Positions 1 to 10,497 of a stretch of DNA of 64,000 nt are shown here, piece after piece. The notes beneath the pieces are model-generated. The model had not been told where the DNA came from, made no database searches, and worked only from the letters and a program-made list of their open reading frames with translations. The position numbers were made by a program, and so were the translations under genes. The first letter of the stretch is position 1. Each line of letters begins with the position of its first letter. Source of the stretch: Adineta vaga (lineage: Eukaryota > Rotifera). Location of the stretch: contig CP075493.1 of assembly GCA_021613535.1 (NCBI GenBank), positions 682,001-746,000 of the forward strand, read 5' to 3'.

Positions 1-2
1 GT

Positions 3-1931
3 GGAACGACACTATTGCGGGTTATGTTGGATACTCATTCTCGTATAGCATGTGGTCCCGAATCACAATTGTTTTTACCATTAAAAATAGAATTAAATGA
101 ATTGTCGAAGAAGTTTAATATTGAATTAGAAATACTTGAAAGAATGCTCAATACGTCTAACAGTAAAGTGAAATTTATTGAAATTTTCATTAAACTTTAC
201 TTACAAAAAACAAACAAAACGATTTGGGCCGACAAAACATCAAGAAACATTCATCGGCTAGCATATATTTTGAAACATTTTCCCAATGCTAAAATAATAC
301 ATGTGATACGGAACGGTAGAGATGTAGTAGCATCTTTGAAAACGCATAGAAAACGAATGATTTCTGATGGGAAACTAATCCCTACTGGATTTATTATGCC
401 TTTGCAAGACTGTATCGATCGATGGTTACTATCTATTCGCGATGGTCTACCTTTTCGAAATAATGCAAATTACATGGAGGTTCAATACGAAGCGCTTGTA
501 TTCAATACAAATCAAACATTAAAGAATATTTGTCAATTTATTGGTGTTGAATTTGAACAAACGATGATGAACTACTATGCCATTGACGATCATTCAAGAA
601 ATCCATTTAATTTTCCGCAAAATACTGAAGCCACAAGACCTATATCATCAGAATCGATTGGTCGATGGAAGCGAGATTTAAACGAAACTGAACTAGAACA
701 GGTCATGTTACAGATAGATCCAGTTATAGAAAAAATTGGTTATCTACCAACTAACAATAGTTTCGACGTCGATAGGAAACCATATTTGGCTATTCCAGTT
801 ATTGATGCTCCCATTGTAGAAAAAATCATCGAAAATGACATGAATTTTATAAAAGAACATGTGTTAAAAGCTTTTACGATACTCAAGACAGATGAATCTC
901 ATATGACACAACCTGCAAAACATTATCTACAAAGAAGATCTGCAACAAGTGGATGTGATCGAATTATTGCAATGCCATATTATCTTGAAGGACAAAATGG
1001 TATAGCAGGAATAAAATGGATAGGAAGCAACGAAAATAATTCTTCGATTGGAATAAATCGAGCTAATTCTATTCTTATATTGAACAATATAAAAACTAAC
1101 GCTCCAATATGTATTATGGATGATGGAGTAATTAGTTCAATGAGAACATTTGCCATTTCAATCATAGCAATCGAAATGTTCGTACCTTTACCAAAAAAGA
1201 TTGCATGTATTGGCATTGGAAAATTAGGTCGAATGCATGCAGTAATGTTATCTAAATATTTTCCAACGATTGAAAAAACGTTCTGCTTCTCTAACAAGAG
1301 CAATTTTGATGATATTGTTAGTGAAAAAATTATTAAATGTAATAGTTGGTTGGAAGCTATACAACAAGCAGAAGTTATTGTGACAACTACTACAGCAAAT
1401 GAACCATATATTAAAGCTGATGATATTCACGGTGATAAATTATTAATCAATCTATCATTGATGGATTTTGATTTGAGTGTTTTTCAAAAATCATCCGTAA
1501 TTATTGTGGACAACTGGTTTCAATGTACTCAAGCAAAGAAAGTTTTCAAACAAGGAGTTGATAGTGGAATTATTCAACGACATCATGTTATCGAATTTGG
1601 AGATTTAATTGTAGAAAAAAATACAAAGAATAAATATCCTAAAAATGGAATTATTATGGTTAACGCTTTGGGGATGGCAATTGAAGATATTATTGTCGCT
1701 CAGGCTGTCTACAATAAATTAATGTTTATGTCTACAATAAAGCCTAATTACTTTTATATGGACAATCGACAGAATCCTTTGACTGATCCAGCAGTAAGTG
1801 ACACAATAAATACATATAATCCCTATAATAAGTTAATTGAAAAACTTGAAAACGATAAAAATTTATTACAACAACATGTTCAAATGCTTAAACAAGAGAT
1901 CGAGACTCTGAAAAAGTCTTCTCTGCCATGA
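3..1931 (+). CDS. Sulfotransferase fused to SbnB-like ornithine cyclodeaminase domain (5' partial)
   Basis: Two-domain enzyme cut by the left window edge. The open frame starts at base 3 with GTTLLRVMLD, the tail of a PAPS-binding P-loop, so the true start lies upstream. Residues to about 250 form a sulfotransferase domain; the 3'-phosphate motif VIRNGRDVVAS lies near base 303. From about base 780 the sequence matches the ornithine cyclodeaminase/mu-crystallin family, closest in motif to SbnB-type amino-acid dehydrogenases (RIIAMPYYL, AGIKWIGS), with a Rossmann motif IGIGKLGRMHA near base 1210. The last 35 residues look like a coiled coil. There is no intron in 1.9 kb, unlike neighbouring animal-type genes, which fits bacterial origin (inference). 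SbnB-type enzymes act on amino-acid conjugates; the substrate here is unknown. The domain calls are firm; the joint function is not. Confidence 0.85.
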   Translation, partial: GTTLLRVMLDTHSRIACGPESQLFLPLKIELNELSKKFNIELEILERMLNTSNSKVKFIEIFIKLYLQKTNKTIWADKTSRNIHRLAYILKHFPNAKIIHVIRNGRDVVASLKTHRKRMISDGKLIPTGFIMPLQDCIDRWLLSIRDGLPFRNNANYMEVQYEALVFNTNQTLKNICQFIGVEFEQTMMNYYAIDDHSRNPFNFPQNTEATRPISSESIGRWKRDLNETELEQVMLQIDPVIEKIGYLPTNNSFDVDRKPYLAIPVIDAPIVEKIIENDMNFIKEHVLKAFTILKTDESHMTQPAKHYLQRRSATSGCDRIIAMPYYLEGQNGIAGIKWIGSNENNSSIGINRANSILILNNIKTNAPICIMDDGVISSMRTFAISIIAIEMFVPLPKKIACIGIGKLGRMHAVMLSKYFPTIEKTFCFSNKSNFDDIVSEKIIKCNSWLEAIQQAEVIVTTTTANEPYIKADDIHGDKLLINLSLMDFDLSVFQKSSVIIVDNWFQCTQAKKVFKQGVDSGIIQRHHVIEFGDLIVEKNTKNKYPKNGIIMVNALGMAIEDIIVAQAVYNKLMFMSTIKPNYFYMDNRQNPLTDPAVSDTINTYNPYNKLIEKLENDKNLLQQHVQMLKQEIETLKKSSLP

Positions 1932-2062
1932 TCACAATTTTGATACTGACTTTGATAAATGAACTTCAACTTTTCTCTAAATTCCATATCTCGCTTCTAA
2001 ACTCACATTATTGATATTCATTATAGACTCTAATTGCATTAGAGATGAAAATAGGAGTGGCA

Positions 2063-2068
2063 CACTCA
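2063..2068. repeat. Target-site duplication, left copy (CACTCA)
   Basis: CACTCA abuts the left end of the 2.3 kb element and is repeated at 4368-4373, directly after its right end. The right copy also lies at the edge of the adjoining foldback, so part of the match could come from that element. Confidence 0.6.
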
Positions 2069-4367
2069 CACTGTAAAAAAAAGGATTTTTACCAAACCAT
2101 AAATGGATCTTCCCACCGATACACGGGAAGATCCTTTTTTGGTTTAGCAGAGAAAAGGTTCCACATAGAACCTTACTGGAAATTTTAAGAACAGAGGTTT
2201 CGTAGCAAAGGTTTGGTACAAACCTTTTTTTTCTACTAGGAATGAAAGTTCCGTACCAAAGGTACCGTACAAAACCTTCTGAATCTATCTTAAAAAAGGT
2301 TTCGTACTAACCCATAGCTACGAAACCTTCTCTCAATTGATATTCCTTTTGGTTCAGTAAAACACTCTTTTCTAATCATCATCTTACTGGCTCCGTATTC
2401 AGTTATTTCAGAACCCATCCTTCGAAGATTTGTTTCGAAGGTCCTTTCACAAATACTGTTAAGGGTGGGTGTTGGCCATTCTACTAAATTCAATGACATG
2501 GATTCTAAATAGGAAAGAAGATAAGATGTAGTTTATCATATATTATCACTTACCTAATTCTATGTCGGTCTATTGTAAACTGATCGTCGGCCGATATGTA
2601 CACACATTAGTAACAGCCTAGTAAAAAATATGAGACATAAATATCAAATGAAAAGTGCAAGGGTATATATAAGGTCTCACCTGACATTCTATTGAAAAGT
2701 GACCGTCCGCCGATATGAATAGAAATCTTTCACTGAGTCCTCTCCATTTGCTAAATGAACTAGTGACACGTGTCAATGGTTTAGTAGGAAGTTCGCTGAA
2801 CTATAACAATCTTTGTGATGTCATTGATCGTTTGGTACAACTTATACCAAACCACTTTAAAGTATAGGAATATATTCATGTATTTGAATATATCCTATAG
2901 AACCTTGAATCGTCGTATGAAAGAATTGACACTTTAGTAAAAATTCTCGCAAGCCTCTATTCATTCTACGAAACTGTGAATCACTTCGTAAAAGCTATAT
3001 CGAAACAGTTACAAGCACACAGAACTCAACATAGTATAGTGTAGAATTCGTCAAACCTTTCGCCAATGTACAAAGCCAGCGACAGTTTGGCAAAAACTCT
3101 ACCAAACCTTGCGCGATGATAGGAAGCCAGTGATAGTTTCTTATAAATTTTACCAAACTATTAGTGAGTGTGCGGAACCATTGATAGTTTCGAGGAACCT
3201 CTGCCAAATCTTTAATCTCTGTACGGATACCTTGACATTTTTTAATAAATCCTACTGAACTTAAGGTTACTATACGAAGCATTTGGTAGTTCCGCTGAAA
3301 TTGCACTGAACCCTTAACAATTTTGTATAGATTTTACCAAATCATTAGTGAGATTACGAAAACTTGGGCTGTTTCGTAATAAATCTGCCCAACTCTCACT
3401 CACATGACGAAACTATTGATGGTTCCGCAGGAGCTATACCGAACTACTTTCAAGTATACGAAACTAAATATCGTTCTGTGTAATGAAAACGAAACCTTTG
3501 GACGAATTGCTGAATTCTAGAAGATTTTGTGCGAGAAGTACGAATCCGTTTTGAAACTTGCAGAACTAGCTTAGGTTCAGTATAAAACGTACAAAACTAA
3601 TACCAGCTTCACGAAGCCGAAGAATGTTCGGTATTATGTGTGCGAAACCTTCGTCGTTCCTACTGAACTGCTAATCGTTCTGTATAAGTTGTACTTCACC
3701 TTTGTGGATTTATACGAAACTATGAATCGTTCTTTGTACATAAGCCGAACCCTCATAGACACAATCGGGTGATAAAACGTTTCGCATGAACTATACAGAA
3801 CCTTTCGAAAGCTAAATCATCTGTTATTGGTTCACTACGATATATAGAGAACCATGACGAGTTTAGCAGTGAACATGCTGAACTTCTAGTAAACTGTCGA
3901 AACTTCTAAAGATTCGTGTATGTTATACAAAACTTATAGCCGATCAGTATTGAATATACTGAACCTTCAATTGGCATACGAAACCATGTTTGGTTTAGTT
4001 TAAAATATTCTGAACTTTTTGAAAACTGACGAACCATCGATGGTACGGTATAAAATCTCCTGAACCATCAATTGGCCTACGAAACTAGAAATAGTTTGGT
4101 AGAAAATAGACGAAACCTATCGTCAGGTTGCGAAACTTCTGATGGTTCTGTAGACATGTTACAGAACTATCAGTGGTTTCGTGAACCGCATAGAAAACCT
4201 TCAGATGGTTTTTGTTGCCAACTACCGAACCTTCTCAACCCTGCTGAACTTAAAATAGTTCGGCAGATAAAGCACGAAACGTTTTTCATTTTTCTGAACT
4301 TAAAATCGATCGGTGGAAGCATGGAGAACCTTTTAGGTTCGGCAAAACACCAATTTTTTTTTCAGTG
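2069..4367. mobile_element. Non-autonomous DNA transposon, 2.3 kb, filled with degenerate 51-bp repeats
   Basis: The ends are imperfect inverted repeats: CACTGTAAAAAAAAGG on the left, and CAGTG preceded by a run of T on the right. CACTCA flanks both ends. No plausible coding region exists inside. The interior is a degenerate tandem array, clearest from about 2950 to 4340: blocks of roughly 50-51 bp, each with GAAAC or GAACC half-sites followed by inverted GGTTC or GGTTT. At 4032-4183 three successive blocks begin GAACC, GAAAC, GAAAC. Such arrays often serve as transposase-binding sites. The superfamily is unclear: CACTG ends resemble CACTA/Chapaev types, but a 6-bp duplication is longer than theirs. 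Confidence 0.65.
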
Positions 4368-4373
4368 CACTCA
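4368..4373. repeat. Target-site duplication, right copy (CACTCA)
   Basis: Matches 2063-2068 exactly and starts immediately after the terminal CAGTG. Confidence 0.6.
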
Positions 4374-4375
4374 TT

Positions 4376-4523
4376 GAGTCACTTTTGTCGTTCTGTTGTT
4401 ATAGCTTGTTATGCATAGGAGAGAGCATTCGTTTTCTTTCGTTGTATCTCTTATATGCATATGAGCATGAATTTTCTTTCGCAAGAATTACGTCGTATAA
4501 TAACAGAACGACAAAAGTGACTC
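4376..4523. mobile_element. 148-bp foldback/MITE with 27-bp inverted ends
   Basis: Left arm 4376-4402 and right arm 4497-4523 are inverted copies matching at 26 of 27 positions. The arm begins GAGTCACTTTTGTCG. The loop of about 94 bp is AT-rich and non-coding. The similarity extends weakly outward to CACTCA on the left and GAGTG on the right, so the true ends may lie a few bases further out. Confidence 0.75.
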
Positions 4524-4769
4524 GCTGAGTGAGTGTGTCCACTGCTTTTTTTAGTTTCTATTTTTTCCTTTTCGTAGTACTTTTTATTGATCATTTATTG
4601 CAATTTACTAATAAAACTAACTCACTGATTCTGAAACCTTTTTTTATTCAAAGTGGTTGTAATGCAATATGCCAGCAGAGTGTGGGTGTGACTGGCTACC
4701 ATTATCTAGATTTCACTTCTGCTAAGAAGATCATCAGATGGCTTTTTGAATTAGTAATGATCAAAATAA

Positions 4770-5478
4770 ATGCAGAAACTTCGGATCTTATCCGAGAGTC
4801 ATGTGTACTGCAAAAGGTGTATAAGAGAGATGGACCATTCTAGAATATCTACGGAACAAAATTACCACGAGAAACTTTTCGATAAGCGAGATTTTTCATG
4901 ACTTATTTTTGAATGAATTTCTGTGTTTAAATCTATCGGAATAACGGTTATATGCAACCTCATGAATCTATAAAAGATCTATGACAGATACACATATCAG
5001 CATTTTCATAAAAGATCATTAATATCAATAGGTATGGAGATCAGGTTTTTCCCTTTTGATAATCCTTCTGACTAGCTACAAAACTAAGGATTTGGGAAAC
5101 TCCCAAACTACAGGTCATATGAGATGTATTTAGTCAATTTGGTGTTAAAATACAGTTTTTTGCGCATTTTGAGATCTTTCGCCAGCATTGTTTCATTAGG
5201 AAAATACGATTTGAATCAAAACCAATATCAGATTCGGAATTAGCATTGAAAACTGAGTCGATTCATATCTTTTGCATAATTTTAAGAAAAAAAATTTTGA
5301 AGAAAAACCCAGTATCCCCCTCGGGGATGGTCTGGCCAATAATGACAATTTTTTCGATAACTCAGCCATTTCTCGAGAGATCATTCTCATCTTCGAACTC
5401 GAGCGAGATATTGTTGAGACTATTATGTGCACAAAGTTTCAGCTCAATCGAATGTAGTTGTGTACTCACTTTTTTGAG
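4770..5478 (+). repeat. Dispersed repeat family, copy A
   Basis: Aligns by eye with 49404-49920: both share GTGTACTG with a run of A, CCATTCTAGAATATCTACG, ATTACCACGAGAAA, and the terminal stretch with GTACACTAAAAA. The outer ends are inverted versions of GTGTACT plus A-rich sequence, as expected of a DNA transposon. No intact coding frame is visible. Copy A is longer than copy B by internal sequence at about 5110-5210 and 5260-5400. Confidence 0.6.
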
Positions 5479-5513
5479 TACACTAAAAATGAAGGTTATA
5501 TATAGTGACATAA

Positions 5514-5692
5514 TGAAAGTTAGCAGCAGATTCGACCTTTTCCTGCTGACATTCGTTCAGAGATCTGTGTTGGATTTCTAATTGGTTGTAATGGATGCAG
5601 AATTTAATTCTGTATCGCATGGTGGTGCTTTCAAGGGGGGTCGTCGATCGAAACCAGGGGTTTCGTGTAGAAGTACTGGGTGAAAAGAGATC
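5514..5692 (+). repeat. Left inverted end of the 4.2 kb element
   Basis: This stretch is the reverse complement of 9525-9711 with scattered differences. Shared landmarks are TTAGCAGCAGATTCGACC, TTTCTAATTGGTTGT and CGTCGATCGAAACC. A second, more diverged unit lies at 9369-9490, so the right end carries two units and the left one. Confidence 0.65.
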
Positions 5693-6019
5693 CTCACCTT
5701 CAGATGGATGTTCTGTAGGAAAAACATTTAAGGCACTTGTTTAAACATAGAAATAAATAAATATTCTAATAGTTATAGACATATCTTCATAAAGTCTTTA
5801 AATAAGCATAAACTAGTTTATATATCGAAAGAACTGTATTTCATGTAATTTATCTTGTGATTTTCATAAAGTAGCTTAAATATACCCGATCCTTATCACG
5901 TCAGGGTTGAAGTCAACAATAAATTCATACAATGTTTAACTACAAAGTTTCCTAAATCAAATCCTGATTTTGATTATTTATAGACGATCAGATTGCCGGG
6001 AGAACATGAGTATCCGAAA

Positions 6020-8908
6020 TCAAAATATCAAAAAGACAAACATGATACATGAAAAGCATATTGTGAAAAAAATACATATATAGACAGAGAAGCTAATGAG
6101 AAATAATTGTGAGAGAATAACGTTAATGATTAGTTTGTCATATCTCAAAACATATCTGTGCAAAGATTCAGTAAATTTGTAAAATGTAGATAGCCAATTC
6201 GACAAGTGCATGACATCGTGTGCTATACAACCTAAACGATGAGTATCATCAAAGCGATAAAATGTGTTGTTGTGTGATTTGACGATACCAGTAAAATGCT
6301 CATTTGTATTATTGATGCCGGCAGAAAGGTGATAACTGAATGTAGAATAGATTTTCTTGTTTTATAGGAAAAGATGAAATAACTTACGTATACTCTCCAA
6401 TATAAAGTGGATCTGGCAGATCTGTCATTAACGAGGGATCTTTACCGGTATCGACGACTACAAATGGTGCCGTATATATAAATCTAGTTATATCTACTAT
6501 GCTAGGAGCTTCACATATGTAGTATTTTCTAAAGCAAAAAATGTTACATAGAAACAACTGAAAAAGATAATATCTGTTACTCGACAATGGTAGTATTGCT
6601 TTCTAAATCAAGAACTGGAAATTTGTCATCGATTGAATAATTTGCTGGGTTATCCAGAGGTTCAATGATACCAAGATCTGTTCGACAAGCGGGTTCACGG
6701 ACAGTAACAAAAGCAGGTATGAAGTCAATGAGTTTTTGAAAAACCTTCCTAAATATATAACAACAAACGATTGATTAAAAATCGAATGATCAACTTAACA
6801 AAATATTTTACGAGCAGGTGCTCTAAAATTTGAGAAAATGTACCAGAAAAGAAATGATGACAGACTAGAGTGAGTTATAGTTGAACATATTGTTTACCAA
6901 TCAGACACTACATAAAATAATCACGTCTGTCGGTATTCGCTTTCATCTATATATTATAAATATTGGCTATATATTGAAAATGTTCGTGGTCTGTCTTGTT
7001 CGTTCTTTCTAGGGTGCACTCTCTTCTTCTTGCGCGTTCTTCTCTTACATAGATATATTCATCAATATATCTATATATAATTCTTTTTGAACAACTTTCA
7101 ATGTGTTAAGAAAGAAGCGACCGACTGAAATAAAGCAATTATTGACAGTGACACTTCGTTCTATAGCGTTGAAATTATATAAGAAAAGTTACCCTATCTT
7201 TTTGAAGAATTTCTTTTCCTTCCTAATCATTAGTTTCAGTTTTAAACAGACTCACGTAAGTGTGATGTGTGTATTTGTTTGTTCATGTATTGGTTTTGGA
7301 TAAGCAACACATGAACATTTTGATTTGACGAAAATTAATTGCATAGGTTTTACAAATTGAAATACAGATGCTTCCATAGTGTTTTTGAGGTCATACATGC
7401 CATTTTTATTCTTAGTTGTTAGAAGATTGTTTTTAATAAGTCAATGTAGGCGAGCTACATTCCATCCATCAGTTTCGATAAGTTGAAACGTATGACGGAG
7501 AAGTTTATATGCGTCTAGTATATTAGATTTCAAAAACTCATGAAAATCGCCAGTAGCAGTTTTAAAACCATGATACAAAATGAATAAACCAGTATCGATG
7601 GAACAAGCGTTAACTACCGAGAAGCGCTCTCCAGCAGATGTTGTATGTTCAATTCCATACGACGGCCACGTAAGTTTAAGATCGCCTATTATAGTTGTTC
7701 TCTGATCCTTACTAATGGTAGAAGTACATAAATTATTTGAATTTGGTGGTGAGAACTTGATTTTCTTTTGTCGAGGCCTTATGGTTGTTTGAAGCTCTGT
7801 AATGGAACAACTACTATATATTGAAGGACGTGTGCTTTTTGGAGATACTATTCGAGTTGCATTAGATTCAGTAGTAGCTAATATGGTGGAGAAAATGTTA
7901 TCGAACGAATTAGAATGTTCATTTGGTGACTCGTCACAGTTAATTGATGATGAGTTTGATGAAATTGGTTGCGGATTGCAATCTATATCATCTACCCCCC
8001 CCCCCCATATTAGAAGACCCGGGGTCTTTTAATCTAGGGGGGGGGGTTACTGCAGTCGGTATATTTAACGGCGAGACGAGAAAGTCAAAAGACGGTCTGG
8101 TATCAGCATTGACTGGTGAATATGTTTCTACATCACTAAAATACAGTAAATATAGACGTTAAATTCTCTATCGAGAGTTCATCAAATTTAGAATTATTTA
8201 AAAAACAGTCTGCCGCTCTATTGGTGTAATAGAAATCAAAATTTCTATGAAGGTGTTATATATATATATATCGTATACATCTGATAATCAATGGAGTATG
8301 TTACTAATCAGTATTACCGGTGTCATCTTCTGAGACAAAATTAATCAAAAATATTTTGTTAAACTCAGAGAATGACGTGTTCTGAGTTTTTGATACATAC
8401 TTGACGGAATCAGACACAGGCGAATGATGATTATCAAAGTTGTCTGAACTTAAATTATCATCAAGTTCAACAACTTTTTCAGTTTTTCTTCGTGTACTAA
8501 GAAATATATTTTATAAAAGTATTTTGTGATAAAAAACAAATAACTTACGCTAATTTACCGGCAGCTGATTTCTTGACCTTCTGATTGAAATGATGTTGAC
8601 GCATGTTATCTTTCGTATTCGCTTGAGCTCGTCGCTGCCATTCATCATTTACATTCAAATCATCTGCTTGTTTTTCTTTTTTCTTCCGCCCATGTGACGA
8701 TTGAGCAACACCAAACTGATCACCTTTAAAGCGTGCAAATATATGGTTATAATTTCGCATCAAAAAGTCTGTAGGGCGAAGATTAGTGTGTTGTTCAAGC
8801 ACAGATAATTTTATCTTTCGAAAGTATGTTTCAATCGAAGCATTTGACATTTGTCCATGTCCAAACTCCCAGTTACTTGTTGATATACGTTTTACGTCTT
8901 TTGCATAT
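6020..8908 (-). pseudogene. Transposon-borne gene with a cysteine-protease-like (USP-type) C-terminal domain, decayed
   Basis: Six exons can be traced on the minus strand with proper splice sites: 8549-8908, 8401-8496, 7256-8138, 6580-6748, 6388-6528 and 6020-6335. Exon 1 encodes GQMSNASIETYFRKIK then LRPTDF. Exon 3 holds a motif around SVVNACSIDTGLF that resembles a protease cysteine box. The last exons carry PFVVVDTG, then NEHFTGIVK and FYRFDDT, resembling the His and Asp boxes of ubiquitin-specific proteases. Exon 3 is broken by an in-frame TGA at 7441-7443 and by a C/G-rich palindrome at 7993-8048. The 5' end is missing or degenerate. The protease assignment is an inference from motif order; the exon structure is well supported. 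Confidence 0.5.
7993..8048. repeat. Palindrome with C12 and G10 tracts inside a coding exon
   Basis: A C run at 7995-8006 and a G run at 8037-8046 bracket an imperfect inverted repeat centred on GACCCGGGGTC near 8017-8027. The sequence interrupts the coding frame of exon 3 of the pseudogene, which is readable on both sides. It could form a hairpin or a G-quadruplex, and may be a tiny insertion. Confidence 0.65.
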
Positions 8909-9368
8909 CTAAATACTACGAATAAGTGCTAATACAAACATGTTCAAAAAAAGCGATTATAGCGTTATCCACCATGTTCTTTGGTGGCACTATTATTTAT
9001 TATTTTATTTTGAATTTCTCAGTTAGCTTTCCACAAAAATTCTGAAGTACTTCAACTGAGATAAGCGTTCACTATAAGCACACATCAAACTTGCCATCGA
9101 AAATGATCTGCAAAGAAGAATAAGTGGTCATATGTCAATTTGATAAAGGTCAACTAACTAAAGTTATAGAAAGATCCCATGTCAATTCATTGAATACAAG
9201 TCATGAGATCTAGTAACCCGGACCATATGTTACCATTTGCTAAAAGAGTTCTTTTAAATTTATCTCACTTAACATAGATGAAATTCTTTATCTTTTTCTC
9301 ACTGAAATATGTAACACCGGCTATGAAAAAAATATTAATAAATAACACAAAAAGATTTCTTCTACTCA

Positions 9369-9711
9369 GTAATTACTTCCACCCAAAACCCCTGGTTTCG
9401 ATCGACGACCCTCCCCCCCCCCCCTTGAAAGCACCACCATTCGATACAGAATTAAATCGTGCATCTACTCTGCCAGTTTCAGATTCATCACAAGTCTAAA
9501 AGTGAATATCAGCAAGGATTACTAGGTGAAATAGGGATTTCATCTAGTATTTTCACCCAAAACCCCATTTTTTGGTCGACGATCCCCTTTGAAAGTGACA
9601 TCATTCGATACAGAGTTAAATTCTGCATCCATCACAACCAATTAGAAATCCACCACAGATTTCTGAATGAATGTCAGCAAAAAAAGGTCGAATCTGCTGC
9701 TAATTTTCACT
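9369..9711 (-). repeat. Right inverted end of the 4.2 kb element, two units
   Basis: Unit 9525-9711 pairs with 5514-5692 in inverted orientation. Unit 9369-9490 is a second copy that includes a run of C at about 9411-9424. Both contain the CCCAAAACCCC and CGATCGACGA or GGTCGACGA landmarks. Confidence 0.6.
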
Positions 9712-10211
9712 GCGTCTTTCAAATGAAGGATTAAATACAACTCTGCTATGTAAAACGACGTCTTTTTGAAATATATGATAAACTACCTTTTAGCCAAACT
9801 GATGAGGATTTACTGAGCCATAGCTGTATAGTAGAGATATTCGTCTATTGTTGCGAGGAAATTTAAATTAGTTAATATTAAAGTGAATGTAAAGTGCTAC
9901 CCATAATATATCGTAAATTGGTAATAAGGGTTACGTTCTTTTCTTTCTGTGTGAAAGCTAGCTTGTATATTTGACATTCTTCGTTCGAGAAAAGATTACA
10001 ACCTTTGTTGTATAATCTTCAAAATTATATTATACTGATATATGAAATCAGAGTGATCATTCGGTAGTCTCAGTAGTATTTGACATTCCCTCAGTTTCAA
10101 AAGAATAATATTGATCGGAAATCTTATTATCACTATGTTTCTTTGATAGAAATTATTAGAATAAAAAAGTAAAATTTGTAATTAAAACAAAAAAATCCAT
10201 GTATTTATTAG
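9712..10211. other. Non-coding interval
   Basis: AT-rich sequence between the transposon end and the next gene. No open frame with codon-like character and no recognised repeat was seen. Confidence 0.5.
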
Positions 10212-10497
10212 TTAATGTTGAGTACTATGTCCAGCAGCACGTAAAATCCCATCTTGACTTGATATTCCGCTTGTATTTTGATTATTTGATTCATTAGAAT
10301 TCATTACTTAAATTAAAAAAAAGGGAAATTAATTTTTGAAAGAAAATCCAAATACTTTGTTGTTTTTCATTATTTAATTTTTGTTCAATATGCTCATCGG
10401 ATGGGTCTTTATTTCCCGATTGTCCTCGTGTACAAATTCCATTTGTATTCGACATTGTTGGATTTTGAGAATCATTTTGATTATTAGATGAAGACAT
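10212..10497 (-). CDS. Small hydrophilic two-exon protein, 78 aa
   Basis: Exon 1 is 10356-10497 and exon 2 is 10212-10306, joined across a 49-bp GT/AG intron in phase 1. The spliced frame is 237 nt and ends with TAA at 10212. The protein is rich in Asn, Ser and Gln, starts MSSSNNQNDSQ and ends DGILRAAGHSTQH. It has no signal peptide or membrane segment. I do not recognise the family. The exact fit of splice sites, intron size and reading frame is the main support; the start at 10497 is the only ATG in the frame. Confidence 0.5.

Larger units (their letters stand above)
5514..9711 (-). mobile_element. DNA transposon-like element with inverted ends and a decayed internal gene
   Basis: About 4.2 kb bounded by inverted repeats (5514-5692 against 9525-9711 plus 9369-9490). 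Its only gene-like content is the spliced minus-strand pseudogene at 6020-8908. Between the gene and the right end (8909-9368) lie further decayed coding traces, for example a short frame with MVDNAIIAFFEH near 8970. No transposase DDE core was recognised. I cannot see a target-site duplication. The superfamily is unknown to me. Confidence 0.5.

Noticed and set aside
4072-4377. 101-codon frame inside the 2.3 kb transposon
   Set aside because: Produced by the repeated GAACC/GGTTC blocks; no protein-like composition.
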